The notes: a model not told the origin generated them from the sequence alone. Counted from the first letter of the stretch, positions 1 to 9,321 are shown. The stretch is 64,000 bases of DNA from JAXLYE01 sp046351595 (GCA_046351595.1 JAXLYE010000002.1:1240001-1304000); one strand, 5' to 3'. Numbers and translations are program-made.

Positions 1-1
1 C

Positions 2-94
2 GCCGCGATCCTGCAGACGCTGTCGAAGCTGCCCGACGAGGAGAAGGCCGTCCTCGAGGGTCTCGACAAGCGCATCAAGGCTCCACCCGTCTAG
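2..94 (+). CDS. C-terminal end of an unidentified protein (partial)
   Basis: The window opens inside a reading frame whose last 30 codons are visible before a TAG stop. The tail is charged and probably helical (it includes KLPDEEKAVLEGLDKRI). Thirty residues are too few to name a family. A strong nested hairpin follows the stop, consistent with the end of a transcription unit. Confidence 0.5.
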   Translation, partial: AAILQTLSKLPDEEKAVLEGLDKRIKAPPV

Positions 95-387
95 CCCGTC
101 GCCAAGGGGAGCTCGCCGGCGCCGCGCCGGTCCCACGGGCTCCCCGCCGCGCCCTCTCGCTCGCGCCCCCTCAACACGCCGGCCTCGTGACGGGTTCAAC
201 GTCAGGCCTGGGCTGCCCGGGCTCCGGATTGCTCGCAGCGGGCATTTCGGTCATCGTGGGGGCATCCGAGGCCCTCACCAAAGCGACGGCGTGACCCGGT
301 CGCCCGGTTGGGCCCGGGTCTGCTCGCTGCCCGAGCCGACCTCTCGTCCAAGCGTGGCCGCCCGGCCACAAGCGGAAGGAGCCCCCC
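95..387. other. Intergenic region with hairpin, no gene seen
   Basis: No convincing coding frame is visible. Apart from the hairpin just after the upstream stop, I see only GC-rich sequence and, at its right edge, the AAGGAG ribosome binding site of the small downstream gene. Confidence 0.4.
106..145 (+). terminator. Nested GC-rich hairpin after the partial CDS
   Basis: GGGGAGC pairs perfectly with GCTCCCC (outer 7 bp). Inside, CCGGCG pairs with CGCCGG around a 3-nt loop. There is no T-run, so this could be a terminator that does not need a U-tract, or simply an mRNA 3' stabiliser. It lies 11 nt after the stop. Confidence 0.4.
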
Positions 388-639
388 GTGAAGAAGAACC
401 GCAAGCTCACCGGCACCGTCCACCACGTCGACCTCGAGGGCGGCTACTACACCCTGCGCACCCGGTCGGGCGACGTCTTCAAGCTCGACGGCGGCGACGC
501 CGGCCTGCGCACACCCGGTGCCACCGTCGAGATCGAGGGCGACGTCGAGGACAAGGGCTTCGGCATCAGCTTCGGCACGCCGATCCTCAAGGTGCAGAGC
601 TACAAGGTCGTCGACGGCAAGGACAAGGCGGGCGGCTGA
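388..639 (+). CDS. Small OB-like protein, DUF5818-like
   Basis: An 83-residue soluble protein. It starts at GTG, 6 nt after AAGGAG. There is no signal peptide or membrane segment. The pattern LTGTVHHVDLEGGYYTLRT, followed by an acidic middle and GFGISFGTPILKVQSYKVV, resembles the small beta-rich DUF5818 family. That assignment is from memory of the family pattern, and the function is unknown. The gene appears monocistronic, with a hairpin plus T8 tract directly downstream. Confidence 0.6.
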   Translation: MKKNRKLTGTVHHVDLEGGYYTLRTRSGDVFKLDGGDAGLRTPGATVEIEGDVEDKGFGISFGTPILKVQSYKVVDGKDKAGG

Positions 640-655
640 GCGCGGTCGCTGCGCG

Positions 656-695
656 CGGGCGTGCCGGGTCGGTGCCGTGCCCGTCCGTTTTTTTT
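656..695 (+). terminator. Probable intrinsic terminator
   Basis: CGGGC (656-660) pairs with GCCCG (679-683), with a possible inner CC/GG step. It is followed within 5 nt by eight consecutive T residues. Such a T-run is exceptional in this GC-rich sequence, which favours a true intrinsic terminator between the small gene and ftsK. Confidence 0.5.
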
Positions 696-710
696 GATCG
701 GGTAGGAAAT

Positions 711-738
711 TTGACTCACAAGTGACCTTTAGTACGCT
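711..738 (+). promoter_or_regulatory. Probable sigma-70-type promoter of ftsK
   Basis: TTGACT (711-716) and TACGCT (733-738) are separated by 16 bp. They lie just after the terminator T-run and about 30 bp before the ftsK ATG. The segment is locally AT-rich. The same 16-bp spacing is seen in front of the polysaccharide deacetylase gene. Confidence 0.5.
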
Positions 739-768
739 GGTTGCCTACATGTGGGTAGGAACCAGCCG

Positions 769-3700
769 ATGAGCAGCGCAACCGCCATCCAGCTTGACCC
801 TCGAAGCCCGTCGGGGCCGGTGTCCCGGCCGACGCGGGCTCACTCGGGACCCGCGCCGCGCGAGTCCATCCCATCCCGCCGCATGCCTGATCCCGATCGC
901 TCGATCTCACGCCCGCTCGACGAGGCCGACCTGTCCGGCTTCGATCGGGTGAGCGCGCCCAGCCGCGCCCTCGACAACGTGCCGCTGCCGAGCCAGAGCT
1001 TCGTCCTGAGCGACGAGCAGTCGCTGCGCTCGCCGTCGCTGGGGACGCCGGCCGAGGCGCCGCGCCCGGTCCGCCCGGCCGAGCGCGCCCAGGCCGCGGC
1101 CCCAATCGCGGCCGAGCGGCGGCGTGAGCCCGTGCGGCGGGCGCCGCGCAGCGCCCCGGTGCAGGCCGCCAAGCCGGCGCCGACGCCGTCGCCGCGCCGC
1201 CGCGAGGCGCTCGGCATCCTGCTCCTGTCGTCGGGGCTGTTCGTGGTGCTGTCGCTCCTGTCGCTGGTGCTCGGCGACGGGACGCTGATGGGGCCGGTCG
1301 GGCGCTGGGTCGCGGGCGCGATCTACTCGGTGCTCGGCGCCGGTACGCTGGCGCTCGGCGGCGGCCTCCTGCTCATCGCGGTCCGCTGCCTGCGCGCGCA
1401 GCCGCTGAAGGTGCCGCGGCTGATGCTGCTCGGCGTGCTCGGCGGCTGCCTGGCGATCGCGGTGCTGCTGCACCTCGTCGGCGGGCCGCTGCGCCTGCAC
1501 GGCATGCCGCTCGGCGGCCTCGTCGGCGAGTACACGGCCGAGCTCGGGGTGGCGATGCTGGGCACCGCGGGCACGCTGCTGGTGGCGGTGGCGATGCTGC
1601 TGCTGGCCGTGCTGGCGGCGACGCCGCTGTCGGTGCACCGCGGCGCGGTCGTGCTGGGGCGGCTCGGCCGGCACGCGCTGGCGCCGCTGTTGCGCGGGCT
1701 GCAGGCGCTGGCGCAGTCGCTGCGCGCGCGCCTGGTGGCGCTGCGGACTCGAGCGCCGGCGACTACGCCCTCGACCACGGCCTCGCCCGCGGCCTCAACC
1801 GTGTCGCCGACGCCGAACGCCGCCGGTGCACCAGTGGTGCGGGACGGCATTCCGGTGATCATCCGCGACTACGGCGACGATCGTGACGTGCGCGATCCGA
1901 CCGCGGTGCCGGCGCTGCGCCGGGCCAAGGAGAAGGAGCCGGCGCGTGACAAGGAGGCGCCTGCGGCCCAGAAGCCCGCGCCCTCGGGCCCGCTGCCCGT
2001 GATCGTCGAGCGCCGCCCGGCCGCGCGCCCTGACGAGGCCGCCGCGAGCGCGGAGCCGGCGGTCGTGTCCGTGGCCATCGCGGTGACCGCGACCGCGGCC
2101 GCGCCCGAGGCCCCGCGCTCGCCGTTCGGGGACGCGCCGACCGAGGCCAGCGGCGCCCTCGCACTCGCCGACCGCAGCGACGACGATCGCACCGAGCGCA
2201 CGGCGATCGTGCCCGGCAGCGACGGCCCGGCCCAGGCCGCGCCCGTCGCCGTGACGGGTGAGGTCGTCGACGGCGCCACCGATGCCGTGGCCTCGGACAT
2301 GGTCACCGCCGACGGGCCGGTCGTGGTGCCGCCGCCGCCGCCCAAGGGCGCGCACGAGCTCGACGCCGCGGTCGCGCCGACGGCGAAGCGGGCCGACGAC
2401 AAGCCGCACGGTCACTACGTGCCGCTCAAGCCCGGGTACGAGCCGCCGCCGCTGGCGATGTTCGACTTCGAGGAGCCGCCGCACCGCGAGTTCGATCGCC
2501 GCGCCATGCTCGACCTGGCGCAGCGGCTGGAGTCGACGCTGGCCGACTACCTGGTCAAGGGCCGCGTCGCCGCCATCCACCCCGGGCCGGTGGTCACGAT
2601 GTACGAGTTCGTGCCGGCGCCGGGCATCAAGCTGTCCAAGATCACGGCGCTGTCGAGCGACCTGGCGATGGCGCTGGAGGCGCTGCGGGTGCGCATCGTC
2701 GCGCCGATCCCGGGCAAGGCCGCCGTCGGCATCGAGGTGCCCAACCGCTCGCGCGAGACCGTGTTCTTGAAGGAGATCCTCGCCGACGAGGGCTTCCGGA
2801 TCGCCAAGAGCAAGCTGACGATGGCGCTCGGCAAGGACATCTCGGGCGCGCCGGTCAACGTCGACCTGGCCAAGATGCCGCACCTGCTCGTCGCCGGCAC
2901 CACCGGCTCGGGCAAGTCGGTCTCGGTCAACGCCATGGTCTGCTCGCTGCTCGTCAACGCCTCGCCCGACGAGGTGAAGATGATCATGATCGACCCCAAG
3001 ATGCTGGAGCTGTCGATCTACGAGGGCATCCCGCACCTGCTCCTGCCCGTCGTCACCGAGCCGAAGAAGGCGAACCTGGCGCTGAAGTGGGCCGTCGACG
3101 AGATGGAGCGCCGCTACGACCTCATCTCCAAGGCCGGCGTGCGCGACATCGGCGGCTACAACAAGAAGATCGAGAAGCAGCTGGAGATCATCGAGGCCGA
3201 GCAGCAGGAGCTCTTCGGCCCCGAGGAAGGAGGCGACTACGAGGTCGCGGAGAAGCCGCTCAAGCTGCCGTACATCGTCGTGCTGATCGACGAGTTCGCG
3301 GACCTCATGATGGTCGCCAGCAAGGAGGTCGAGACGTCGGTGGCGCGCATCGCGCAGAAGGCGCGCGCCGCCGGCATCCACCTCATCCTGGCGACGCAGC
3401 GCCCGTCGGTGGACGTCATCACCGGCCTGATCAAGGCGAACTTCCCCTCGCGCATCGCGTTCCAGGTCGCCAGCCGCATCGACTCGCGCACGATCCTCGA
3501 CCAGCAGGGCGCCGAGAACCTCTTGGGCATGGGCGACATGCTGTTCACCGATCGCGGGCAGGCGCTGCGCCGCGTCCACGGCGCCCTCATCACCGACTCG
3601 GAGATCCACCGCGTCGTCGAGCACCTCAAGCAGCAGGGCAAGCCGATCTACGACATGGACATCCTCAAGCCGCGCGAGGAGGAGGGCGAGGAGCCGGTCG

Positions 3701-3903
3701 AAGAGGACATGAGCGACGAGCTGTACGACCAGGCCGTGCGCATCGTCGCCGAGACGCGGCAGGCCAGCATCTCGATGGTGCAGCGCCGCCTGCGCATCGG
3801 CTACAACCGCGCCGCCCGCATGATCGAGCGCATGGAGCGCGAGGGCATCGTCGGCCCCGCCGACGGCGTCAAGGGGCGCGAGGTCTTGATCACCAACCTT
3901 TAG
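769..3903 (+). CDS. ftsK: DNA translocase FtsK/SpoIIIE
   Basis: A septal DNA pump that clears the chromosome from the division site and positions dif for XerCD. The 1,044-residue protein has an N-terminal low-complexity cytoplasmic stretch of about 145 residues. Four hydrophobic segments follow (about 148-290), then a long Pro/Ala linker. The RecA-like motor has Walker A GTTGSGKS (710-717) and Walker B LIDEFADLM. A C-terminal winged helix (gamma domain, RRLRIGYNRAARMIERME) would read KOPS sites. I prefer the ATG preceded by AGGA 8 nt upstream; an in-frame GTG 18 nt earlier is the alternative. thrS follows after 76 bp. The long, variable N-terminus is normal for the family. Confidence 0.96.
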   Translation: MSSATAIQLDPRSPSGPVSRPTRAHSGPAPRESIPSRRMPDPDRSISRPLDEADLSGFDRVSAPSRALDNVPLPSQSFVLSDEQSLRSPSLGTPAEAPRPVRPAERAQAAAPIAAERRREPVRRAPRSAPVQAAKPAPTPSPRRREALGILLLSSGLFVVLSLLSLVLGDGTLMGPVGRWVAGAIYSVLGAGTLALGGGLLLIAVRCLRAQPLKVPRLMLLGVLGGCLAIAVLLHLVGGPLRLHGMPLGGLVGEYTAELGVAMLGTAGTLLVAVAMLLLAVLAATPLSVHRGAVVLGRLGRHALAPLLRGLQALAQSLRARLVALRTRAPATTPSTTASPAASTVSPTPNAAGAPVVRDGIPVIIRDYGDDRDVRDPTAVPALRRAKEKEPARDKEAPAAQKPAPSGPLPVIVERRPAARPDEAAASAEPAVVSVAIAVTATAAAPEAPRSPFGDAPTEASGALALADRSDDDRTERTAIVPGSDGPAQAAPVAVTGEVVDGATDAVASDMVTADGPVVVPPPPPKGAHELDAAVAPTAKRADDKPHGHYVPLKPGYEPPPLAMFDFEEPPHREFDRRAMLDLAQRLESTLADYLVKGRVAAIHPGPVVTMYEFVPAPGIKLSKITALSSDLAMALEALRVRIVAPIPGKAAVGIEVPNRSRETVFLKEILADEGFRIAKSKLTMALGKDISGAPVNVDLAKMPHLLVAGTTGSGKSVSVNAMVCSLLVNASPDEVKMIMIDPKMLELSIYEGIPHLLLPVVTEPKKANLALKWAVDEMERRYDLISKAGVRDIGGYNKKIEKQLEIIEAEQQELFGPEEGGDYEVAEKPLKLPYIVVLIDEFADLMMVASKEVETSVARIAQKARAAGIHLILATQRPSVDVITGLIKANFPSRIAFQVASRIDSRTILDQQGAENLLGMGDMLFTDRGQALRRVHGALITDSEIHRVVEHLKQQGKPIYDMDILKPREEEGEEPVEEDMSDELYDQAVRIVAETRQASISMVQRRLRIGYNRAARMIERMEREGIVGPADGVKGREVLITNL

Positions 3904-3979
3904 ACCTTTGACGTTTGCCCGCAAGCCGCAGCAAGATCCGGCAGGTATTCACGATCCTCGAACGAAGGAGAACCGAGCG

Positions 3980-5908
3980 ATGGGCGCAGCAAGCGCAGGT
4001 GGTAAGGACGCGAAGCAGGACCCGGCCGAGGCGCAGCTCGACCGCATGCGCCACTCGTGCGCGCACCTGCTCGCCGCGGCGGTGCAGTCGATCTGGCCGG
4101 AGGCGCGCTTCGGCGTCGGCCCGGCGATCAAGCACGGCTTCTACTACGACATCGAGCTGCCGGTGCCGGTCGGGCCGGCGGAGCTTACGCGCATCGAGAA
4201 CAAGATGCGCGAGCTCGCCAAGAAGAAGCTCGGCTTCGTCCGCCGCGAGCTGCCGATCGAAGAGGCGATCGCCGAGATGGACAAGCGCGGCCAGCGCTAC
4301 AAGGTCGAGCTCCTGACGCTGCTCAAGGAGAAGGGCTCGACCGCGGTGGCGCACGAGACCGGCGACGACTCGGTGGTCGACGGTGGCGAGGGCGGCGGCG
4401 CGCCGACGATCTCGTTCTACCAGACCGGCGACTTCGTCGACCTGTGCCGCGGTCCGCACGTCGAGAGCACCTCGCAGATCGGCGCCTTCAAGCTGACCAC
4501 GGTCGCGGGCGCGTACTGGCGCGGCGACGAGCGCAACCCGCAGCTGCAGCGCATCTACGGGCTGTGCTTCGCGACGAAAGAAGATCTCGAGCGGCACATC
4601 CAGCTGCTCGAGGAGGCCAAGCGCCGCGACCACCGCCGGCTCGGCGTCGAGCTCGATCTGTTCACGTTCTCGGATCTGGTGGGGCCGGGGCTGCCGCTGT
4701 TCACGCCCAAGGGCGCGCTGGTGCGGCGTCTGCTCGAGGACTTCGTGCAGTCGCTGCAGGAGCCGCTGGGCTACCAGCGCGTCACCATCCCGCACATCAC
4801 CAAGAATGACCTCTACAAGACCTCGGGCCACTGGGACAAGTTCCAGGAGGACCTGTTCCACGTGCGCGGCAAGAGCGGCGAGGAGTTCTGCATCAAGCCG
4901 ATGAACTGCCCGCACCACACGCAGATCTACGCCTGCCGCCAGCGCAGCTACCGCGATCTGCCGCTGCGCTTCTCGGAAGTGACGTCGGTGTATCGCGACG
5001 AGCTGCCCGGCGCGCTGCAGGGCCTGTCGCGCGTCCGCATGATCACGCAGGACGACGCGCACGTGTTCTGCACCCCCGATCAGGTGCAGGAAGAGGCGCT
5101 GCGCATCTACAAGATCATCGACGAGTTCTACCGCCCCTTCGGCATGTCGCTGTCGATCCGGCTGTCGAAGTGGGACCCCGAGCACCCCGAGAAGTACCTC
5201 GGCACCGCCGAGATGTGGGAGTCGGCGCAGGAGCAGCTGCGCAACGTGCTGAAGAAGAAGGGCGTCGCCTTCGTCGAGGAGTCGGGCGAGGCCGCGTTCT
5301 ACGGGCCCAAGATCGACTTCACTGCCCGCGACGCGCTCGAGCGCAGCTGGCAGCTGGCGACGATCCAGCTCGACTTCAACCTGCCCGAGCGCTTCAACCT
5401 CGAGTACATCGCCGAGAGCGGCCAGCGCGTGCGGCCGGTCATGCTGCACCGCGCGGTGCTCGGCTCGGTCGAGCGCTTCATGTCGGTCCTCATCGAGCAC
5501 TACGCCGGCGCGTTCCCGACGTGGCTGGCGCCGGTGCAGGCGATGGTGGTGCCGATCGCGGATCGCCACAACGAGTATGCGCACAAGCTGTGCGAGAAGC
5601 TGCGGAGCGTGCAGCTGAAGAACGCGCTCGGCGGCGGCATCCGCGCCGAGGTCGATGAGTCGCGCGAGTCGATGCAGAAGAAGATCCGCAACGCGCAGCT
5701 GCAGAAGATCCCGTACATGCTGGTGGTCGGCGATCGCGAGGCGGCCGAGGGCGCGGCGGCGGTGCGGCTGCGCTCGGGCGTGGATCTTCGGGCCCTGTCC
5801 GTCGACGCCATCATCGACCGCATCCGCGGCGAGGTCGAGAGCCGCGCCGACGTCGAGACGCCCGCGGCGCCGCCGGCTGCCCCGGCTCCGACGTCGCCCG
5901 CGACCTGA
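3980..5908 (+). CDS. thrS: Threonyl-tRNA synthetase lacking the TGS domain
   Basis: Charges tRNA-Thr with threonine. The 642-residue protein starts at ATG behind AAGGAG. The editing domain begins almost at once, with H25 and H29 of HSCAHL and the later CRGPH. The class II core follows: NCPHH (Cys310), DDAHVF (His361) and LHRAV (His490) are the expected zinc ligands, and the anticodon-binding domain is C-terminal. The roughly 60-residue N-terminal TGS domain of the E. coli enzyme is absent. Length is made up by an acidic/Gly insertion before CRGPH and an Ala/Pro tail. A longer TTG start at 3908 would add only non-TGS sequence. Confidence 0.95.
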   Translation: MGAASAGGKDAKQDPAEAQLDRMRHSCAHLLAAAVQSIWPEARFGVGPAIKHGFYYDIELPVPVGPAELTRIENKMRELAKKKLGFVRRELPIEEAIAEMDKRGQRYKVELLTLLKEKGSTAVAHETGDDSVVDGGEGGGAPTISFYQTGDFVDLCRGPHVESTSQIGAFKLTTVAGAYWRGDERNPQLQRIYGLCFATKEDLERHIQLLEEAKRRDHRRLGVELDLFTFSDLVGPGLPLFTPKGALVRRLLEDFVQSLQEPLGYQRVTIPHITKNDLYKTSGHWDKFQEDLFHVRGKSGEEFCIKPMNCPHHTQIYACRQRSYRDLPLRFSEVTSVYRDELPGALQGLSRVRMITQDDAHVFCTPDQVQEEALRIYKIIDEFYRPFGMSLSIRLSKWDPEHPEKYLGTAEMWESAQEQLRNVLKKKGVAFVEESGEAAFYGPKIDFTARDALERSWQLATIQLDFNLPERFNLEYIAESGQRVRPVMLHRAVLGSVERFMSVLIEHYAGAFPTWLAPVQAMVVPIADRHNEYAHKLCEKLRSVQLKNALGGGIRAEVDESRESMQKKIRNAQLQKIPYMLVVGDREAAEGAAAVRLRSGVDLRALSVDAIIDRIRGEVESRADVETPAAPPAAPAPTSPAT

Positions 5909-5925
5909 TCCGACGAGCCCAGCGG

Positions 5926-8334
5926 ATGGCCCTCGTGACGAACACCGAGCCGAACACCGAGCCGAACACCGAGCCGAAGCCGCCCGCGGCGCCACCGAGC
6001 GTGCCGGCGGCTCCGACGAGCGCGAGCACGCCGCCGCGCGCCGGTGAGTCGATTGTGCCGACGCTGTCCGAGCGCGGGCGGCCTTCCCCGGCGCTGTGGA
6101 TCGTCGCGGCGCTCTTGGCGGCGGTGCTGACCGCGGCCGGCGACGTGCTGCTCGGCGCGCGGGCGAGCGGTGTGCCGACGCCGGTGGGCGCGCTGCGCGA
6201 GGCGCTGCTGGCCGCGCTCGGGCTGTACGCCGTGCCGGCGCTGCTCCTGGGGGTCGCGGAGGCGCTGGTCAGTGACTCGCTGCTCGCGGTGCTCGGGCCG
6301 CAGCTGCTCTCGCGGGCGCGCGCGGCGCTGCGCGATCCGGTGACTGACCTGCGCGCGACCGCGCTGCTCTTGTCGGCGGCGGTGCTGCTGGTGCTCGATG
6401 CGGCGCTGCTCTATGCGTTCGTGCGCAGCGCGGCGCTGGAGATGGCCAACAAGCGCAACGGCGCGCTGTCGACGGCGCTGGTCGGGGCCGTGGCGCTGCC
6501 GCTGCTCGTGCCGCTGGGGCTCGTGGCGTTCCGGGTGCTGGGCAGCGTGGCGAAGGTGCTGCCGCGGCCGCGCTTCCTGTGGACGCTGGGCCTCCTACTC
6601 GCGGGCGGCGTGCTGGTCGGCGTCGCGGCCGTGCTCTCGGTCGACTGGCGCATCATCCACTTCGGGCCGTGGAAGGCGCTGGGCTGCTTCCTGCTCCTGC
6701 AGCTCGCCGGGCGGGCGCTGCTCGTGCGGCTGCGGCCGCGGCTCGTTGTGGGGCTGCTCGGGGCGGCGCTGGCGCTGCTGGCGCTGTACGCGCTCGGCAC
6801 GGTGCTGCCGCGCTTTGGTGACGAGCCGCGCGCCCGCGCGCTGATCGGCGAGGAGACGGCCGGCGCCAAGTGGCTGCTCGGCCGCGCCCGCGCCCTGTTC
6901 GATCGCGACGGCGATGGCTACGCCTCGCGGCTGGGCGGCGGCGACTGCGACGACCGCGACGCCAACACCCACCCCGGCGCCGAGGACGAGCCGGGCAACG
7001 GCAAGGACGAGGACTGCGACGGCGCCGACGCGCTTGTGCCCGAGCCCGAGCCGCCCGCGCCGGCCGCTCCGACGCCGGCCGCCGCGCCGCCGGCTCCGAG
7101 CGCCGCGGCCCCTTCGCCGACCGCCGCGATCGCGGCCACGGGCGCGACGTGGGACGGCAGCTGGCTGATCATCACCATCGACACGCTGCGCGCCGATCGC
7201 ATCAACGAGCGCACGGCGCCGACGCTGAACCGCCTGGCCGAGCGCGGCGCGCGCTTCACCAACGTCTACGCGCAGGCGCCGAACACGCCGCGCTCGTTCC
7301 CGTCGTTTCTGACCTCGCGCTTCCCGTCCGAGGTCCACTTCGTCAAGCAGTCGCTCAACTTCTCGCCGCTCACCGGCAAGGACCCGACGCTGTTCTCGGC
7401 GCTGCGGGCCGGCGGCGTGCGCACGCTGGGGATCTTCTCGCACTTCTACCTCGACCCCAAGACCGGACTGGCCAAGGACTTCGACGAGTACAACAACGAC
7501 GGCGCCAAGACCCTGCACGACTCGAACAGCGACATCGCCGAGCCGCGCATCACCGACGCCGTGATCGCGCGCCTCAAGGCGCTCGGGCGCGAGGCGACAA
7601 AGCCCGGCGCGCCGCGCTTCGCGCTGTGGACGCACCTGTTCGGGCCGCACAGCACGTACATGGATCACGCCGAGTTCCCCGTCGGCAAGGGCTTCAAGTA
7701 CCTGCAGGAGCGCTACGACGCGGAGGTCAAGTACACCGACCTCCACGTCGACAAGATCCTCAAGGCGCTGGAGGCGGCGGGCCTTGCGGAGCGCACCGCG
7801 ATCGCGGTGTTCGCGGATCACGGCGAGGCCTTCGGTGAGCACAAGCTCGGCGGCGAGCCGCTCTACTTCCACGGCGAGTCGCTCTACAACGAGGTGCTGA
7901 AGGTGCCGCTCATCGTCTACGTGCCGGGCGACAAGCTCAGGCCGCAGAAGATCGACGAGCGCGCCATGCTGATCGATGTGGCGCCGACGCTGCTCGAGCT
8001 GTCCGGGGTGGCGAAGCCGGCGAGCTTCCACGGCCGCTCGCTCGCGCACCTTCTGCGCGGCGAGAAGACGCAGGGCAAGGTGCCGCCGGCCTACGCCGAG
8101 ATGCTGCCGTGCACCGCGTGGCAGAAGAACGAGCGCGTGATCGTCGACGATCTGGGCGAGCCCGAGGGCAGCGAGTACGCGATGTACGCCAAGTACACGG
8201 ACAACCTGTTCGAGCTCTACACGCTGGCGAGCGATCCGACGCAGCAGAAGAACATCCTGCACCAGGCGCCGGACAAGGGGCGGGCGCTGCAGCAGGCGCT
8301 GACGCGCTACCTGCGGCTGCGGCCCGATCGGTAA
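5926..8334 (+). CDS. Membrane-anchored sulfatase/alkaline-phosphatase-fold enzyme with MopE motif
   Basis: An 802-residue protein. It has an N-terminal Pro/Thr segment with three NTEP repeats, then about six transmembrane helices (about 50-310). Residues about 326-366 form an Asp-rich motif (DRDGDGY, then GGDCDD, ending KDEDCDG) matching the MopE-type putative metal-binding repeat. The catalytic domain shows DTLRADR (Asp419) and DHGEAFGEH (Asp631, His632). At the sulfatase Cys/Ser position I read Thr454 (NTPRSFPSFLTSR), so formylglycine maturation is unlikely. The layout suggests an LtaS/EptA-like phospho-transferase or phosphodiesterase facing the periplasm. It starts 17 bp after thrS, with only a weak ribosome binding site. 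Confidence 0.82.
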   Translation: MALVTNTEPNTEPNTEPKPPAAPPSVPAAPTSASTPPRAGESIVPTLSERGRPSPALWIVAALLAAVLTAAGDVLLGARASGVPTPVGALREALLAALGLYAVPALLLGVAEALVSDSLLAVLGPQLLSRARAALRDPVTDLRATALLLSAAVLLVLDAALLYAFVRSAALEMANKRNGALSTALVGAVALPLLVPLGLVAFRVLGSVAKVLPRPRFLWTLGLLLAGGVLVGVAAVLSVDWRIIHFGPWKALGCFLLLQLAGRALLVRLRPRLVVGLLGAALALLALYALGTVLPRFGDEPRARALIGEETAGAKWLLGRARALFDRDGDGYASRLGGGDCDDRDANTHPGAEDEPGNGKDEDCDGADALVPEPEPPAPAAPTPAAAPPAPSAAAPSPTAAIAATGATWDGSWLIITIDTLRADRINERTAPTLNRLAERGARFTNVYAQAPNTPRSFPSFLTSRFPSEVHFVKQSLNFSPLTGKDPTLFSALRAGGVRTLGIFSHFYLDPKTGLAKDFDEYNNDGAKTLHDSNSDIAEPRITDAVIARLKALGREATKPGAPRFALWTHLFGPHSTYMDHAEFPVGKGFKYLQERYDAEVKYTDLHVDKILKALEAAGLAERTAIAVFADHGEAFGEHKLGGEPLYFHGESLYNEVLKVPLIVYVPGDKLRPQKIDERAMLIDVAPTLLELSGVAKPASFHGRSLAHLLRGEKTQGKVPPAYAEMLPCTAWQKNERVIVDDLGEPEGSEYAMYAKYTDNLFELYTLASDPTQQKNILHQAPDKGRALQQALTRYLRLRPDR

Positions 8335-8402
8335 GCCGACCGGTAAGCCGCTTGGCAACGCCCGGCGCGCCGAATCGGGAGCGCGGCGCCCGCGGCCGGC
8401 GG

Positions 8403-8408
8403 TAAGCT
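8403..8408 (+). promoter_or_regulatory. -10-like hexamer for a leaderless start
   Basis: TAAGCT, preceded by GG, has its first base 13 nt before the thioesterase ATG, and no Shine-Dalgarno is present. I see no clear -35 box. Confidence 0.35.
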
Positions 8409-8415
8409 CGGTGCC

Positions 8416-9294
8416 ATGACGGATCCTGCTCCTCCGGGTGAACCGGCCGCGCCGATGGACGCGGGCGAGCTCGCCTCGCTCGATCTTGTGCTCACGCCGC
8501 GCCGCACGGCTGCCGGCGCCTTCGAGGGCGACGTCCCCGACGGCTGGCAGCAGGGGCGCGGCGCGTTCGGCGGGCTGGTGCTGGGGCTCGTGGTGCGCGC
8601 GGTGCTGGCCGAGGAGGACACGGCCGAGGCGCAGCCGGTCGACGCATCGGCCCGGCGCTCGCTGCGCTCGCTGACCGCGGAGATCATGGGCCCGGTGCAG
8701 CCGGGGCCCGTGCACATCGCGGTCGAGGGCCTGCGCCGAGGCAGCGGCGTCTCGACGGTGCGCGCCCAGCTGTTGCAGGACGGCGGGGTCCTTGCGCACG
8801 CTGTGATGGTGCTCGGCAAGGCGCGCGCAAAAGACGCGAGCTGGCAGGAGACCGTGATGCCGGTGCCGCCGCCGTGGCAGGACCTGACGTCGCTGCTCGA
8901 TGACCAGCCGTTCGCGCCGCGGTTCGCCAGGCACTTCATCTTCCGCAACACCGGGCCGCTGCCCTACTCGGGCGGCCGCGAGGCCCGGACCGCAGGCTGG
9001 ATCGCGCCGCGCACCCCGGCCCGCTGCCGCGACGCCGGGCTGATGACGGCGCTCATCGACGCGTGGTGGCCGGCGTGCTTCTCGATCCTGAGCGCGCCGC
9101 GGCCGGTGGCGACGCTGACCTTCATGCTCGAGCTGTTCGGCGAGCTGGCCGATGCCGGGCCGGGCGCGCCGCTGTACTTCTGCGGCCGCTCGCCGGTGGC
9201 CTGCGAGGGCTACAGCAGCGAGGAGCGCCAGCTCTTCACCGCCGACGGACGCCTCCTGGCGCTGAACCACCAGGTGATGACGCTGATCAAGTAG
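8416..9294 (+). CDS. Acyl-CoA thioesterase, TesB-like (double hotdog)
   Basis: A 292-residue soluble protein with the two-domain layout of TesB/4HBT_3 thioesterases. The N-terminal hotdog has QGRGAFGGLVLGLVVRA and the C-terminal one ends YSSEERQLFTADGRLLALN. It probably hydrolyses an acyl-CoA thioester; the substrate cannot be read from the sequence. The gene has no ribosome binding site but a TAAGCT hexamer just upstream, and it ends convergently 27 bp from glgP. Confidence 0.85.
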   Translation: MTDPAPPGEPAAPMDAGELASLDLVLTPRRTAAGAFEGDVPDGWQQGRGAFGGLVLGLVVRAVLAEEDTAEAQPVDASARRSLRSLTAEIMGPVQPGPVHIAVEGLRRGSGVSTVRAQLLQDGGVLAHAVMVLGKARAKDASWQETVMPVPPPWQDLTSLLDDQPFAPRFARHFIFRNTGPLPYSGGREARTAGWIAPRTPARCRDAGLMTALIDAWWPACFSILSAPRPVATLTFMLELFGELADAGPGAPLYFCGRSPVACEGYSSEERQLFTADGRLLALNHQVMTLIK

Positions 9295-9295
9295 C

Positions 9296-9321
9296 GCGGC
9301 GGCCGGGCAGATCGTCGCCGC
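9296..9321. terminator. Hairpin between convergent genes
   Basis: GCGGCG pairs with CGCCGC across a 14-nt loop in the 27-bp gap between the thioesterase and glgP stops. It could serve both strands. There is no T-run. Confidence 0.35.

Noticed and set aside
751..768. GTG start six codons upstream for ftsK
   Set aside because: The AGGA at 757-760 fits the ATG at 769 and would lie inside the longer coding region.
5926..8334. Classical formylglycine sulfatase
   Set aside because: The position of the modified Cys/Ser is occupied by Thr454 and the CxPxR motif is absent.
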